NCBI GenBank assembly: GCA_010015745.1
Contig: ML978158.1
Location: forward strand, 124,001 to 188,000
Origin: Setomelanomma holmii
Lineage: Eukaryota; Ascomycota; Dothideomycetes; Pleosporales; Phaeosphaeriaceae
DNA length: 64,000 bases
Direction: 5' to 3'
Each line of letters starts with the position of its first letter. Position 1 is the first letter of the stretch. The notes under the pieces were generated by a model. It did not search any database. It had not been told where the DNA came from and saw only the letters and a program-made list of their open reading frames with translations. Of this stretch, positions 33,768-44,172 are shown one piece after another. The translations under genes were made by a program, and so were the position numbers.

Positions 33768-35432
33768 ATGGGATGCTTTCCACAACTCCGAGGGCGGACA
33801 CTATACCGCTTTATGAAGATAGTATGCGGGCTATCGTTCATGATGTACGGCGTGAGTACTTGGTCTCCAACACACTCAGAACGCCACACTGACATCCAAC
33901 TAGTATGACACCGGTGTCTTAGGCGGCGTTCTCCTCCACCCACCTTTCCTCGACGCCATCGGCCACCCGCAAAACGTTTGGACCATTCCCATGATCACCG
34001 CATCGTACGACCTCGCAGCCTGCGTCACAGCACTTGCCATCATCCCGTTTACATTCAAGATCGGACGACGCGGTACGATCCTACTAGGGAACTTGGTCGC
34101 AGTATTTGGCGCTGTCATACAAGCATCCTCGTATTCTGTCGGTCAGTTGATCGCAGGCCGATTGCTCACTGGCTTTGCAATTGGGTGTATCAGCTCCGCG
34201 GTACCGACATATCTCAGCGAGACAGGCGTTGAGATTGGTGATCGAGGGCCGGCGAATGCACTCAACGCTATACTGCTGATTAGTGGTGTACCGTTGGCGT
34301 ATTGGGTGGATTATGCCTTCACCAAGATGGACAATCAGGCGAGTTGGAGAGTGCCGATTGTGCTGCAATGTATTGTTGCGTTCTTTTCTGGGGGGTGTAT
34401 GTGGTTTCTTCCCGGTAAGTGCTCTTACATACAATGCCGCAAGTGTCAGTCATTGAAGCTTTACAGATACGCCGCGCTGGTACTATGCCCGTAATCGCTG
34501 GGAAGAAGGCGATGCAGCACTCGCACAGCTCAATGACACACCCGTCGATTCCGAGAAAGTCCAAACCACTCGACGCGAGATTCTGGCCGCCATCGAGGCC
34601 GAGCTAGAAGCAAACTCCAGCCTGCATTGGAAACAGTTCCTAACCATAGGTATCGTCGACAAAACACGCATGAAAATCGTCCGTCGACTGTGCATGTATT
34701 TCTAGCTGCCCATGATCAGGGAATGGATGTGTTCAAGCCTGATCGCATACTACAGTACTTCCACCTAACTACCCCATAACCACCCTCCTCAAAACTCACA
34801 CAATAACAGGCTCCGTAATCCTTTCCACCATCGCCAAAAACTCGCTTGTCTCGCTACTCTCCGGCATCCTCAACATCTTCTTCGCCCTCGGCTGCGTACC
34901 GCTGTACTTCACCATCGAACGCGTCGGTCGGCGCTGCGTCTTGCTTTACGGCGCAATCACAATGACCGTACTTATCACCGTCTTTACAATCCTCGTCGCG
35001 CTGTCCACCACAGAAGCAATCCGGTGGGCCGCAATAGGCATCATTTTCATCTTTCTGTTTGTCTTCGGATATGCGTGGCAAGGGTGTGTCTGGCTGTATT
35101 GTGCTGAGATTGTACCGCTGGAGTATCGACATATTGGTGGTGCGGCGACTGCGTTTGGAGAGTGGTTGATGACCTTTATCACGGTGTTTGCGGGGCCGAT
35201 TGGGTTTGCGAATATTGGGTGGTACTTCTGGCTGTGGGTGATCTCGGGGAATGTGGTTGCTGTCCTGTTTGTGTTTCTGCTGTGTCCGGAGACGGGCGGA
35301 AGAACTTTGGAAGAAGTGGACTTCTTGTTTGTTGGAAAGGGGTTTGCTGGGTTGAGAAAAGACTTTGTAAGCGGTCGTGAGGACTTGGAAGAGAAGAAGG
35401 GTGGCGTGGAGATGATTGACGTGGTAAGCTGA
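33768..35432 (+). pseudogene. MFS sugar transporter with one in-frame TAG
   Basis: A second hexose-type transporter. Exons 33768..33851, 33904..34414, 34467..34754 and 34810..35432 join in frame over 502 codons with clean splice sites. The only defect is TAG at 34703-34705, in the middle of the third exon. Before the stop: YDTGVLGGVLLHPPF (TM1), KIGRRGTILLGN, AGRLLTGFAIGCISSAVPTYLSET and DTPRWYYARNRWEEGDAALAQL. After the stop, coding continues: LPMIREWMCSSLIAYYS (TM7), ERVGRRCVLL, WLYCAEIVPLEYRHIGGA and CPETGGRTLEEVDFLF. The stop sits where TM7 begins, so the truncated product would be half a transporter. TTCTAG resembles an acceptor, but splicing there shifts the frame to an early stop. A sequencing error is possible; real inactivation is more likely. 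Confidence 0.78.
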
Positions 35433-35615
35433 TGGGGACTGTCGAAATATTGAGTTCAACTCAGGCCGACGAGAGGCTCAATAAGAGCAAATATCTGGCA
35501 ACGTGATACCTAGGTAGTTGAAGGATTTCAGGAATTCAGGAATGAAGATACAAGCACAAAATAGAGAATGATCCGCGCTGCCCCTCAAGGACCAGGCTTC
35601 CATGCACCAAGCAGG

Positions 35616-36700
35616 CTATATGCCCAGATCCTCATTTGAGAAGAACGCATGATGCTTCCCGTCTATTCGCCGTTTGATCTTGAGCCGCGGAGTTTCCTCC
35701 ACGAATCGCCTTAGTCCCCCAAATCCATGCTCTGCCTCGACAACAGCTATCATATTCTCATGCAGGAAAATTTCCTGCAAAGTTCGCCTCGTCGCTGCAG
35801 GTAACCTACTCAGAGCATGAATAGCGGACTGCACATGCTGAGAAGCTGTGCAGCGGCCATTGGTATGCGAGCTTAGCTTGAAATTGGCCGTTCTCTCCCG
35901 AGAAAGCTTCGTTGAAGAGTATTCTGACCTCGTTTAACTCTTTCAGACTTGGGATATACCATGGCTTGTCGTCTGGGTCGAGTATTTGCAAGCTGGTAAC
36001 TTGCTCGTATGTTAAAAACTTATCCTCCTCGACCGTACTCAGAGGGCGTCTATCCGGTCTTGCAACAAGGTCGAAGAAATGGGCATCTTGAGAATTTAAG
36101 TGCAAGCAAAAGTGTAGTGCGTCGCCCACAGTCGCCAAGTACTTCCAATCGTAGTCGTACCAGAGCTCAAGAGCTACACCTTGAGCGATTCGCGAAAGAG
36201 CGCTCTCATATAGATTCGCAAAGTTCTGATCCGGATATTTTCTCTTTCGATCTGTGCAAGGATGTTGGATGTTATGCAGCTGCGGCACAGAAGGAGCGTA
36301 TTCCACTTGGCAATCGTGAGGCTCCTCTGCCAAGTGTAGCTCGACTTGAGGCGAGTCGGGTAGAAGTGAATGGCTTTGTGTTGCAGACCAAGGCCTTTCA
36401 GCTCCTGTGCAACCCTACTGCAAGTAGTTTTGAGCGGTGTTGCGTCAGGCTGGTGTCCTGCAAAAGTGTGCAGTGAGCCGATGCCTCTGATGTCGAATCT
36501 ATGCCCGTAGCCGTCTTTGTCGCATAAGCAGAAAGCATACACCTCGTCGCGAAGCTCGCGCGGGATCTGTTTACGGCGATTGCCGTTTGCGTCGCGTTTT
36601 AGCGGGCAGTATATATCGACCTCGAATTCTTGACGCCGTCATTCTCGTTTCCACCCGCGTCCGGCTCATCGGCAGCTTTCGTGTTCTTTGATGGCGGGGA
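35616..36700 (-). pseudogene. Degraded F-box-like/hypothetical protein gene
   Basis: Several overlapping minus-strand frames read like parts of one protein. Upstream: EVDIYCPLKRDANG, then IPRELRDEVYAFCL (resembling the start of fungal 'LP.ELR.EIY' F-box-like proteins) and TCSRVAQELKGLGL. Next, a 175-codon frame (36333-35806) with ALSRIAQGVALELWYDYDWK and DALHFCLHLNSQD. Last, a frame ending at 35616 with IHALSRLPAATRRTLQEIF and EAEHGFGGLRRFVEETPRLKIKRRID. The parts change frame near 36340 and near 35880 without good splice sites, so frameshifts are likelier than introns. It may still be an intact gene with introns I failed to place. Function unknown. Confidence 0.4.
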
Positions 36701-37129
36701 GTGCATCTCGTTACGAGGACTTGGTACCAATGTCGTTGTAGATGATCCTCCTGGGCTCTTCTAGCCATGATTTTGGGGCGAGCAAGGATATGGTGGTGTA
36801 TTATTTGGCCTGTGGGCGGTGGCATTCGGGAGCTCATAACGTGGTGGCACGGAACTTGCAGGAGTTCGAATGGGCTTTGTCCACTATAGTCAGTCTCGGT
36901 TCCCTGTGCATAGTATGCATATTTACTGTAAGTGTGGTTGCCAGCTGGGAGTTCGTATGGTTACGCCTGCGTTGGTGGTGGCACTTGAAATTGAGGAGGC
37001 GTGCCGTGTTTGCTCAAACTGAACTCACTCAATGAATAAAATACAAAGAGTGTCTTGAGCTTGCTGATGAGGTTGTACGATTACATCAGGCTTCGCGGCT
37101 TGTTTCAGTGTCGGTGCAGGTGCACTTAC

Positions 37130-37308
37130 GCGATAGTCGACGGGCATCGGACTCGCCACAGATGATGCGACCGGCGGACCAGGTGTACCACCTCCGACAG
37201 GTCCCATAGGACTCTGGTGATACTCCCCAGGGTTGATAATGGTGCTGGACCTAAGGCGGCTGGCGCGCGAGGAGGGGGCGGACTTGGAGCACTTTGGTTG
37301 TAGTCCAT
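37130..37308 (-). pseudogene. Fragment of a proline-rich hypothetical protein
   Basis: ATG at 37308 begins MDYNQSAPSPPPPRAP. After about 20 codons the coding-like sequence continues one frame away as SSTIINPGEYHQSPMGPVGGG and SPMPVDYR, up to a good donor (GTAAGT at 37129). No downstream exon continues sensibly. It looks like the 5' end of a gene with a 1-nt frameshift and a lost remainder. Weakly supported. Confidence 0.25.
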
Positions 37309-37962
37309 AGGAAGATCTGATATTACTGAGCTAGGCTTGTACCTTGGACCACTGTTACTGTACTCGACGGAATCGAGTGAACATTATGGTGAGTCTTGAT
37401 CTGGCGCACGGCAATTCGGCGGGCCGGTCAATGCAGCACATGGTGGTGGACAAGCGCCGACCTAATTCGTAGGTCCTTCATGTCGTGACTTCAGTAACTT
37501 CCTAAACATTTTAAATGACGAGGCAGAGAAAGGTAACAACTTGGAGGAATGAGGGACAAGGAATTGCGCAGCCCTGCCATCTTTGAGGTCCGGTCAGACC
37601 AAGAGCAGTTAAAAGATGGTGCGGCCCTCAAACCCCTCGTTGATGCAGGTGGAGCATTGTTCAGGTTCCGGACCACTTCGCTTGAGCATGTGCTGGTTCG
37701 TATTCTCGTGAATGCGGGATATCCTGCCGTTGTGAGACGTGAAGTGGTCTCCAGATAGACTGGATTTCGGATTGTCCTCACACTTCAGGGAGGGGAGCAC
37801 GGTGAGACACTAGGAGAAGTCACGATCCAATTAGCGCGGTCGATACTTTCGCTAAGTCTGCCTGTAACAGCGATGCTTCTACTGCCTCATGAGCTTGTTA
37901 CGGAATGAAGAGCTACTGATATTATCGGCTAGAGAGTAGCCTGATAGAATCTGCCTTCTAAT
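37309..37962. other. Intergenic
   Basis: 654 bp, no gene-like ORF. Two opposed ORFs (37491-37781 minus, 37549-37758 plus) cover each other and carry no domain. Confidence 0.55.
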
Positions 37963-38733
37963 TCAGTTGAAGACTTGAAAGTGCGCATCTACTGGATTCT
38001 TCCCATTGATGGTCAGCACATCTTGCGGACATGCACTCATTACCACCACGACATCCCGGAGGGCCTCCAGCACAACGTAATGCCCTTCCTTTGTGAGCGG
38101 CGGCTCAAAGCTAACACCTCGCTTTGCCCCCGTTCCTTCCTGCGTGATGGGAATGTTCATGAAGAGATTGAAAGGATCAGGAACCTTCCCACCAAGTTTG
38201 CTGTTCAGCTCTTCGAGGCTATCCAGCTCTTCTTTACTCAGACTTGGAGAAGATGTCGAAAGGGTGTGCACGGCGTCCCAAAAATTGTCCGTGCAGGATT
38301 CATGGTATCCATTGACACCTAGCTCGCTATACCGCCATCGATCGCATGCCGCGATAAGTGTGTCGTGTACACCTGGGCTTGTGTCTTCAATCAATTTGAC
38401 CATTGGTGCTCTCTTTTGGCTGACTAGTACGTCTCCCACGGCCGGTGTGACCTTTAGGAGAGACGCTCTGCAATGGCACATTGACATGTACTCGGGTACA
38501 CTGGCGGCTTTGTTTGCAGCCTCAGTGTACTTTGACGGGGAGTCCGCGGTTGCGTTGGGGTATAGTGGAGCCTCTGCTTTCGACGAAGCGGTTGATATCT
38601 CAGATGATGGCAATGCAATAGCCCAGGTGTCGACAACTTGATTGCCATGGGTGTTGATGATCTTGATCTTCTGCCCGTGGCGAACTAGAGTTGCCGCGCC
38701 TCGACGTGCAGGAACAGTCTGTGTGTCCGACAT
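37963..38733 (-). CDS. DUF1989 (urea carboxylase-associated type) protein
   Basis: A 256-aa single-exon protein of the DUF1989 family, whose bacterial members are encoded beside urea carboxylase and guanidine/carboxyguanidine degradation genes; the fungal role is not established. Family features are visible: INTHGNQVVDTWAI near the start, YMSMCHCRASLLKVTPAVGDVL, IEDTSPGVHDTLIAACDRWRY, the conserved GYHESCTDNF, PDPFNLFMNIPI and a C-terminal DVVVVMSACPQD. No signal peptide or membrane segment, so probably cytosolic. Its length is complete for the family. It is divergent to GLO3 over about 600 bp. No other nitrogen-metabolism gene is adjacent, except the purine permease 33 kb away. Confidence 0.9.
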   Translation of the reverse strand: MSDTQTVPARRGAATLVRHGQKIKIINTHGNQVVDTWAIALPSSEISTASSKAEAPLYPNATADSPSKYTEAANKAASVPEYMSMCHCRASLLKVTPAVGDVLVSQKRAPMVKLIEDTSPGVHDTLIAACDRWRYSELGVNGYHESCTDNFWDAVHTLSTSSPSLSKEELDSLEELNSKLGGKVPDPFNLFMNIPITQEGTGAKRGVSFEPPLTKEGHYVVLEALRDVVVVMSACPQDVLTINGKNPVDAHFQVFN

Positions 38734-39338
38734 GATGGATGATGCAGGGTGAAGGTTGGCTGTGGCAGCTCTGATATTAGACAGGACGAAGTGCAGTTGT
38801 AGATCATGGCTTCAGCCAAAAGTGGGCGACCATGATACTTGTACCCCTCATGCCGTCTAGGGCGCGTGATAGTGGGGAAGATAGGGTGATTGGGCCCGGA
38901 TATCTACAGTCAGTCAACGGCATTAGTGATGCTGTCATGTCGGTTAGCAAGATTCACTGCATGTCCGCGTGGTGATATGTTGAGGGCTGACGCCTTTGAT
39001 CAATTGCGCTGCGGTAGGGTAAGAGATAGAGAAGCTGCGCATGCGAAGGCGTGACCGACATCGAGTCCCGCCTTCAAAAACAAATCAGCGTATTGTAAGC
39101 GGTCGCATGTGTCATCTAAGTAAGTGAAAGTCATCGTAATCTTATCACGCGGGGAAAGAGTGACGGTGGTGGAGATTCTCAGCTCGAGGTTCCAAAGGAG
39201 GTCGAGACCGCGGTGTCACGTGCAAGCATCCTGGCCAGAAACCGTGGCATTCCCGCCCGATCTCCGCCAAAATATCCCCACTCCAGCGCTCAACTCCTAT
39301 TGCACCAGACACTCCCATTTCTAAGCCCAGTCTTCACC
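38734..39338. other. Divergent intergenic region DUF1989/GLO3
   Basis: 605 bp containing both promoters; no ORF or repeat of note. Confidence 0.6.
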
Positions 39339-41006
39339 ATGGCGCTCGCGACCAAGACCCAGTCGCAGAATATCTTCGCGAAACTGAAGGCAAAGCCTGC
39401 AAACAAGGTAAGAATCCCAGGGAGGGAGAGCGGTCAATAGATGCTAACAATGGCTGCGTAGATATGTTTCGACTGCGGCGCAAAGAACCCAACATGGAGT
39501 TCCGTACCCTTTGGCATCTACTTATGCCTCGATTGCTCGTCGAACCACCGTAACATGGGTGTCCACATCTCGTTCGTGCGGTCAACCAACCTCGACAGTA
39601 CGCTCCTCGCTCGAGCACCGGAGACATGCCCAGACAGAGCAGGTGCTAATTGAGGACAGTCTGGCAATGGGACCAACTTCGCATCATGAAGGTCGGCGGC
39701 AACGAGAGCGCGACCAAGTACTTCCAGTCACACGGCGGTTCTGCTGCCCTTGCAAGCAAGGACCACAAGGCAAAGTACACGAGCAATGCGGCGACCAAGT
39801 ACAAGGAGGAGTTGACGAGGCGCTGCGCTGCGGATGCTAAGCTGTGGGTCACTACCATCCGAATTGTGGAAAGTGGCAGACATGCTAATACGGTGCTACA
39901 TAGCTATCCCGAGGAGGTCGTCATCACGGACGTCCCCGAAGTGTCCGGCAGCGATGGTACCAACACTCCCGCAGGCGAGGACGATGACTTCTTCTCCTCA
40001 TGGGACAAGCCTACCATCAAGCGACCGTCGAACCCGCCCTCGCGTACCGGTACACCACGCACAAGTTCGCCTTTCCTCAAGCCCGGCGCGAACGGCAATG
40101 CTGCAGACCGCCCCAAGTCGCCGCTTGCTGGCGCGTCAGAAGGAACCACGCAAGCTGCTGTGCCTGCCGCGAAGCCTGCAGTCCGAAAAACCACCGCCGG
40201 CACCGCGCCCAAGAAGAATATTCTAGGCGCAAAGAAGAAGGGTCTCGGAGCCAAGAAGGTTGTACCCGCGGATGGTGGGCTAGACTTTGAGGAAGCCGAG
40301 CGCAAGGCTCGGGAGGAAGCCGAGCGGATCGAGAAGTTGGGCTATGACCCCGACGCCGAAGCCGCCGAAGCTGCAGCAGCCACGAAGTCGAAAGCACCAG
40401 AAGCAGCTGCAATTGTCTCGCCCACGCCTGTCTCGCCACCGCGCGGCGGTTTCGGATCAACAGCCAAACCAGAGCGCTCAAGTCAGGACATGGAAAGGCT
40501 AGGCATGGGGGTCCAACGTCTCGGTTTTGGACAAGTAGGCGCAGCTGCGAAAAAGCCTGCTGGTCAGCAAAAGAAGATGGGTGGCTTTGGCAGCGTTGGA
40601 AAGCCGGCACAAGACGACAGCGAAAAGTATGCGCGTGACAAGTTTGGCACTCAGAAGGGTATCTCGAGTGATGAGTTCTTTGGACGCAACGCCTACGACC
40701 CAGCAGCTACGTCTGCGGCTAAGGAGCGACTGTCAGGTATGCTCACATTGAACTATCGCCAATAGACTTCCGCTAATCCACTTGACAGGCTTCGAAGGCG
40801 CAACAGCTATCTCCTCCAACGCATACTTTGGTCGTCCGGAAGATGATCTACCCGAAGAAGACTACGGCGACCTGGAATCTGCTGCAAAGGACTTCGTCCG
40901 CAAGTTTGGCATCACTGCTGGCGACGACCTCGAGAACTTAACAAGCATGCTGGGGGAAGGTGCCACGAAGCTACAAGGAGCTGTTCGAAATTATTTGAAC
41001 TCGTAG
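39339..41006 (+). CDS. GLO3: ArfGAP of the Glo3/ArfGAP2-3 type
   Basis: This GTPase-activating protein for Arf1 acts with COPI in Golgi-to-ER transport. Five exons, 39339..39407, 39462..39597, 39660..39843, 39904..40736 and 40789..41006, 479 aa. The ArfGAP zinc finger is complete: Cys25, Cys28, Cys45 and Cys48 (spacing C-x2-C-x16-C-x2-C), with the catalytic Arg53 in SSNHRNMGVHISFVRSTNLD. QWDQLRIMKVGGN completes the domain. The middle is Lys/Pro/Ala-rich (CARM-like linker, basic LGAKKKGLGAKK). The C-terminus carries the Glo3 motif ISSDEFFGR and a second copy ISSNAYFGR, which place it in the Glo3 rather than Gcs1 branch. The third intron is 60 nt, a multiple of three, so retention would stay in frame. 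SEC27, another COPI gene, is in the same window. Confidence 0.94.
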
Positions 41007-41775
41007 GACAAGTGAAGATCAGAACACGATACCGTGACGAAACGAGCTCTTGGAGTTGGTCATAGATGGAATAGGGAGCAGCATGAGTAGAGGCGTTCAC
41101 GGCTTGAAGCGTTGGGGGCAACTTGAAGCACATTATCCGGCTCAGCAAAGCGATGAAAGTATCAATAGTTTGTATTGAAACTATTGCTTGAGGTCATGTT
41201 CTCGATCAGCGCCGTGATGATTGGTAGGTTGTATGCCTGAAAATCAACGCAGAGATTTTACCGGCAACATGAGCGCGAACTACAAGCGCTTGATTGACAT
41301 TGTAGTAGAAGATTGTATGTATATGTCGCTGGACCTCAGAATACACCATCATGGTCTAGGGCGAAGCCGCGATGTAAGCGCACAGCCACCGCCACCGCCA
41401 CATCGGATGACGTAGGCTTTCACGACCCATCACCAGGGCCTGGCATTTCGCAACGCACACCACTGGTTGCGAGTTTCTGGGGCTTTCCGCGTGCCCAAGT
41501 CCTGTGGCGCAGCACTTTCCAGGCATCGTCATATGAATAAAACCGAGTTCATCCCAGTCCACGTACACTTGTTCACACTGCCCAAGGCAGCAGCATTACT
41601 CCTTTAACTGGACCAGCTAATCCTAGGTCACCATTAGACACTTGTTCTTCAGCCCATAGATTTTTCTGCTTTGTCGTAGTAGATATCGTTCACCAGCATT
41701 GAAGGTCGCATCGTGTGATCAACTGGGCTGCACCTCGATTCGCAAACATCGCCACCAAAACTGCGAAATCTCAGG
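41007..41775. other. Intergenic between GLO3 and zinc finger gene
   Basis: 769 bp, same-strand neighbours. No gene-like ORF. Confidence 0.6.
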
Positions 41776-43608
41776 ATGGAGATTCCGCGCGGCCACGCTG
41801 CTATGCCTCTTACAGAAGCAGATTTCCTGGACTTCATTATCAACTACTTCAAAGCGGAATATGCACCCATCCGATCATTCTGGAGTACGGCAACTGCCGA
41901 CCCGCGACATCTTCCGAGATGGATCAATATGGGCCACGAGCTGTCGCCGCTCGTCATCAGACCCGCAAATGCACAAGCACAGAAAGACATCGAGTCGGTG
42001 GACTACTTCACCAGGAAATGGAACCTCGATGCAAGCTTCGTTCGCGGATTAGTGATTCGCTTTGCGAAGTACGAAGTGCACGAGCGATTGGAGAAGAAGT
42101 TGTTCGAGTGTGCCAGGTTGGATCTCATGGTTCGGAAAGCATTGAAAGAGAAGCATTTGATCGATGTGTTGTGGCCGAGCCCCGCACCTCGCACGACATC
42201 TCGTGACTTGCTGGAACAAGGCATACAGATTCGACGATGGTATGGCGACATGTTCAACAAGTACTTCCGGGTGCTTCACTCCATTGACCAGTTCGAACTG
42301 CGTCCCGAGGTCGATCTGCGCATCAAAAACAGTGGCACACTGATGCTCGTCCCATTCGTGGATCATCTTACTTTTGGAACCATCGATCCGATCATGCCAA
42401 TCATAGCAAAAGGCGCGGGATATTCGAATGCGAAGGGCTGGGAGCGCAAAGACGGAACGAGTAAAAGTGACTCTTTTGGGGAACCTGGCCGTTTCGAAAT
42501 CAGGTTCGATGCGCCAGCTGATGTGCAGGACACGTATTCCAAGAGCGTGGTCAGGCAATGCCAGTGCAACAAATGTGGCACGAAGAGAGATGTGCAGATC
42601 TTGATCTCGGTGGACCCGAGCCCAATCATTGGTTCTGCTACTACTACGACATCAGCCCGTAAGCCGAACGGTTCAAGTGCATCAGGAGCGAAGCGGCAGA
42701 CATCGAAAACAGCCCAGAGATATGCTCCTGGCTACAATATGCCTGGGAGTCAAGATTCTGCACCTCGACAACCGCCACGACCACAGCCTCTGCCAGCAGA
42801 ACCAGCCCGACCATCGACACCAGACAGGAAGAAACAATGTCCACGCTGCACTTTCCTCAACCACCCAGAACTCACGGCCTGCGAGATGTGTCAAGCCGAT
42901 CTACCAGACGAGACGATCCGGAAACCTCCGAGCCCTGTTGCCGTCAAGGTCTCACACTCGCATTCTGCATCTCAACCTCCACCGCCAAAGTCAGAGGTAC
43001 GGCAAAAGAACAGTCTTGAAGTCGAGCGGCCCGCACCGCCGAACCGCCACAGTCTTAGCTCAACCCTATTCTCTATCTTCTCTCAACAACAACCACAAGA
43101 ACAACACGTTCAGCAACCCCCTATGCAACAGAGCAACAACTCACGCATACCTGTTTCGCATCAAGGGTCGGATAAGCCACAACCATCTTCCAAGCGCGGG
43201 CCTACCACAGAAGTCAGACCGTCATCCTCGCGCATCGAAGAGCCGGCACAGGACCCAGCAAAACCAACCACACCACCGAATCTCATCGACCCAGATGCAG
43301 AAATACCACTCTCCCGCGTCCCAGACATGGCAATGATGCCCATGACACCGCCACCTACATCCTCCTCCAAGCGTCCCGCACCCGCAGGCTTGCCGTCAAA
43401 TCTCATGGACGACTTTGTCCCGGTCTCTCCAACGCTGCCGCGAGATGACGAGGACGAGGATGCTGGCTGGGGTGAGATGAGTCGGGAAGAGGCGCGGGAC
43501 GATAGTGATAGTGAGGAGGAGTACGAGGGGCGGACGAGTGGTGGGTTGGTGGATTTGGATGCTGTGGCTAGGGAGGAGGCAGATGTTTGGGGTGAGCGGG
43601 AGGAGTGA
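41776..43608 (+). CDS. RanBP2-type zinc finger protein
   Basis: A single-exon 610-aa protein. Residues about 10-280 form an alpha-rich conserved-looking domain I cannot name, with FLDFIINYFKAEYAPIRSFW, FTRKWNLDASFVRGLVIRFAKYEVHERLEKKLF and LMLVPFVDHLTFGTIDPIM, then a possible Cys pair in CQCNKCG. At 355-372 there is a RanBP2/NZF-type zinc finger (C-x2-C-x10-C-x2-C with TFLN between). The usual Trp before the first Cys is Lys-Gln here, which in this family often goes with loss of RNA or ubiquitin contacts. The rest is disordered: Gln/Pro-rich, then an acidic tail (DDEDEDAGWGEM, DDSDSEEEYEG). Role unknown; ubiquitin or RNA binding is possible. An alternative start 9 codons in (MPLTEADF) is equally plausible. 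Confidence 0.85.
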   Translation: MEIPRGHAAMPLTEADFLDFIINYFKAEYAPIRSFWSTATADPRHLPRWINMGHELSPLVIRPANAQAQKDIESVDYFTRKWNLDASFVRGLVIRFAKYEVHERLEKKLFECARLDLMVRKALKEKHLIDVLWPSPAPRTTSRDLLEQGIQIRRWYGDMFNKYFRVLHSIDQFELRPEVDLRIKNSGTLMLVPFVDHLTFGTIDPIMPIIAKGAGYSNAKGWERKDGTSKSDSFGEPGRFEIRFDAPADVQDTYSKSVVRQCQCNKCGTKRDVQILISVDPSPIIGSATTTTSARKPNGSSASGAKRQTSKTAQRYAPGYNMPGSQDSAPRQPPRPQPLPAEPARPSTPDRKKQCPRCTFLNHPELTACEMCQADLPDETIRKPPSPVAVKVSHSHSASQPPPPKSEVRQKNSLEVERPAPPNRHSLSSTLFSIFSQQQPQEQHVQQPPMQQSNNSRIPVSHQGSDKPQPSSKRGPTTEVRPSSSRIEEPAQDPAKPTTPPNLIDPDAEIPLSRVPDMAMMPMTPPPTSSSKRPAPAGLPSNLMDDFVPVSPTLPRDDEDEDAGWGEMSREEARDDSDSEEEYEGRTSGGLVDLDAVAREEADVWGEREE

Positions 43609-44172
43609 GTGGGGTTGTAAATGGTTCAGACTTTCTTTGCACTGAGATATGCTTGGGAAAGTGGCGTTCCATGTGCATATTTGGGAGTCTACGAACATAC
43701 TCGATTGTCTCAATAAATTATGGCTAGCTTTCTCCCTACAATTCTTCAAAGCTCTTCTCAATGATGTGCACGCACGTAATCGAAGCGAAGTCGGTCAAGT
43801 TTGCTACCACTCGAACCCAAAACTCGTTCGCGCAAAGCGTCTTCCTTAGCTTTATCGGCACGGAAACCATATTTGTCGCATCATTCCTTTCTCACTTCTT
43901 ACCCCTACCGGTGAGCAAGGCAGAGCAATCTCCGTCGCCAGCTCATGAGGCCCAAACGCGAGGCGGACTTGCATCACTAAGCACAAACCCGTTACTATAC
44001 AGAGACACCAACACTGCTCAAAATTACTTGCTGAGACTTTATAGACTATCTCGTAGCCATCGTGCGAATTACAAGGTAGCACTATCTACCTCTGCGCCAT
44101 TCATCTGGCTTTAATCGCACTCTCGTTGTGCAAATTGTCTCTTTTACCCACCACACACCTGACTAAACTTCT
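43609..44172. other. Intergenic
   Basis: 564 bp, no supported gene. Probably the 3' flank of the zinc finger gene and the relic promoter of the decayed membrane protein gene. Confidence 0.55.

Noticed and set aside
34640..34705. Intron ending at TTCTAG that would remove the TAG of the second transporter
   Set aside because: A donor at 34649 gives a 57-nt intron, but the joined frame changes and hits a stop shortly after, and it would delete a conserved transporter segment.
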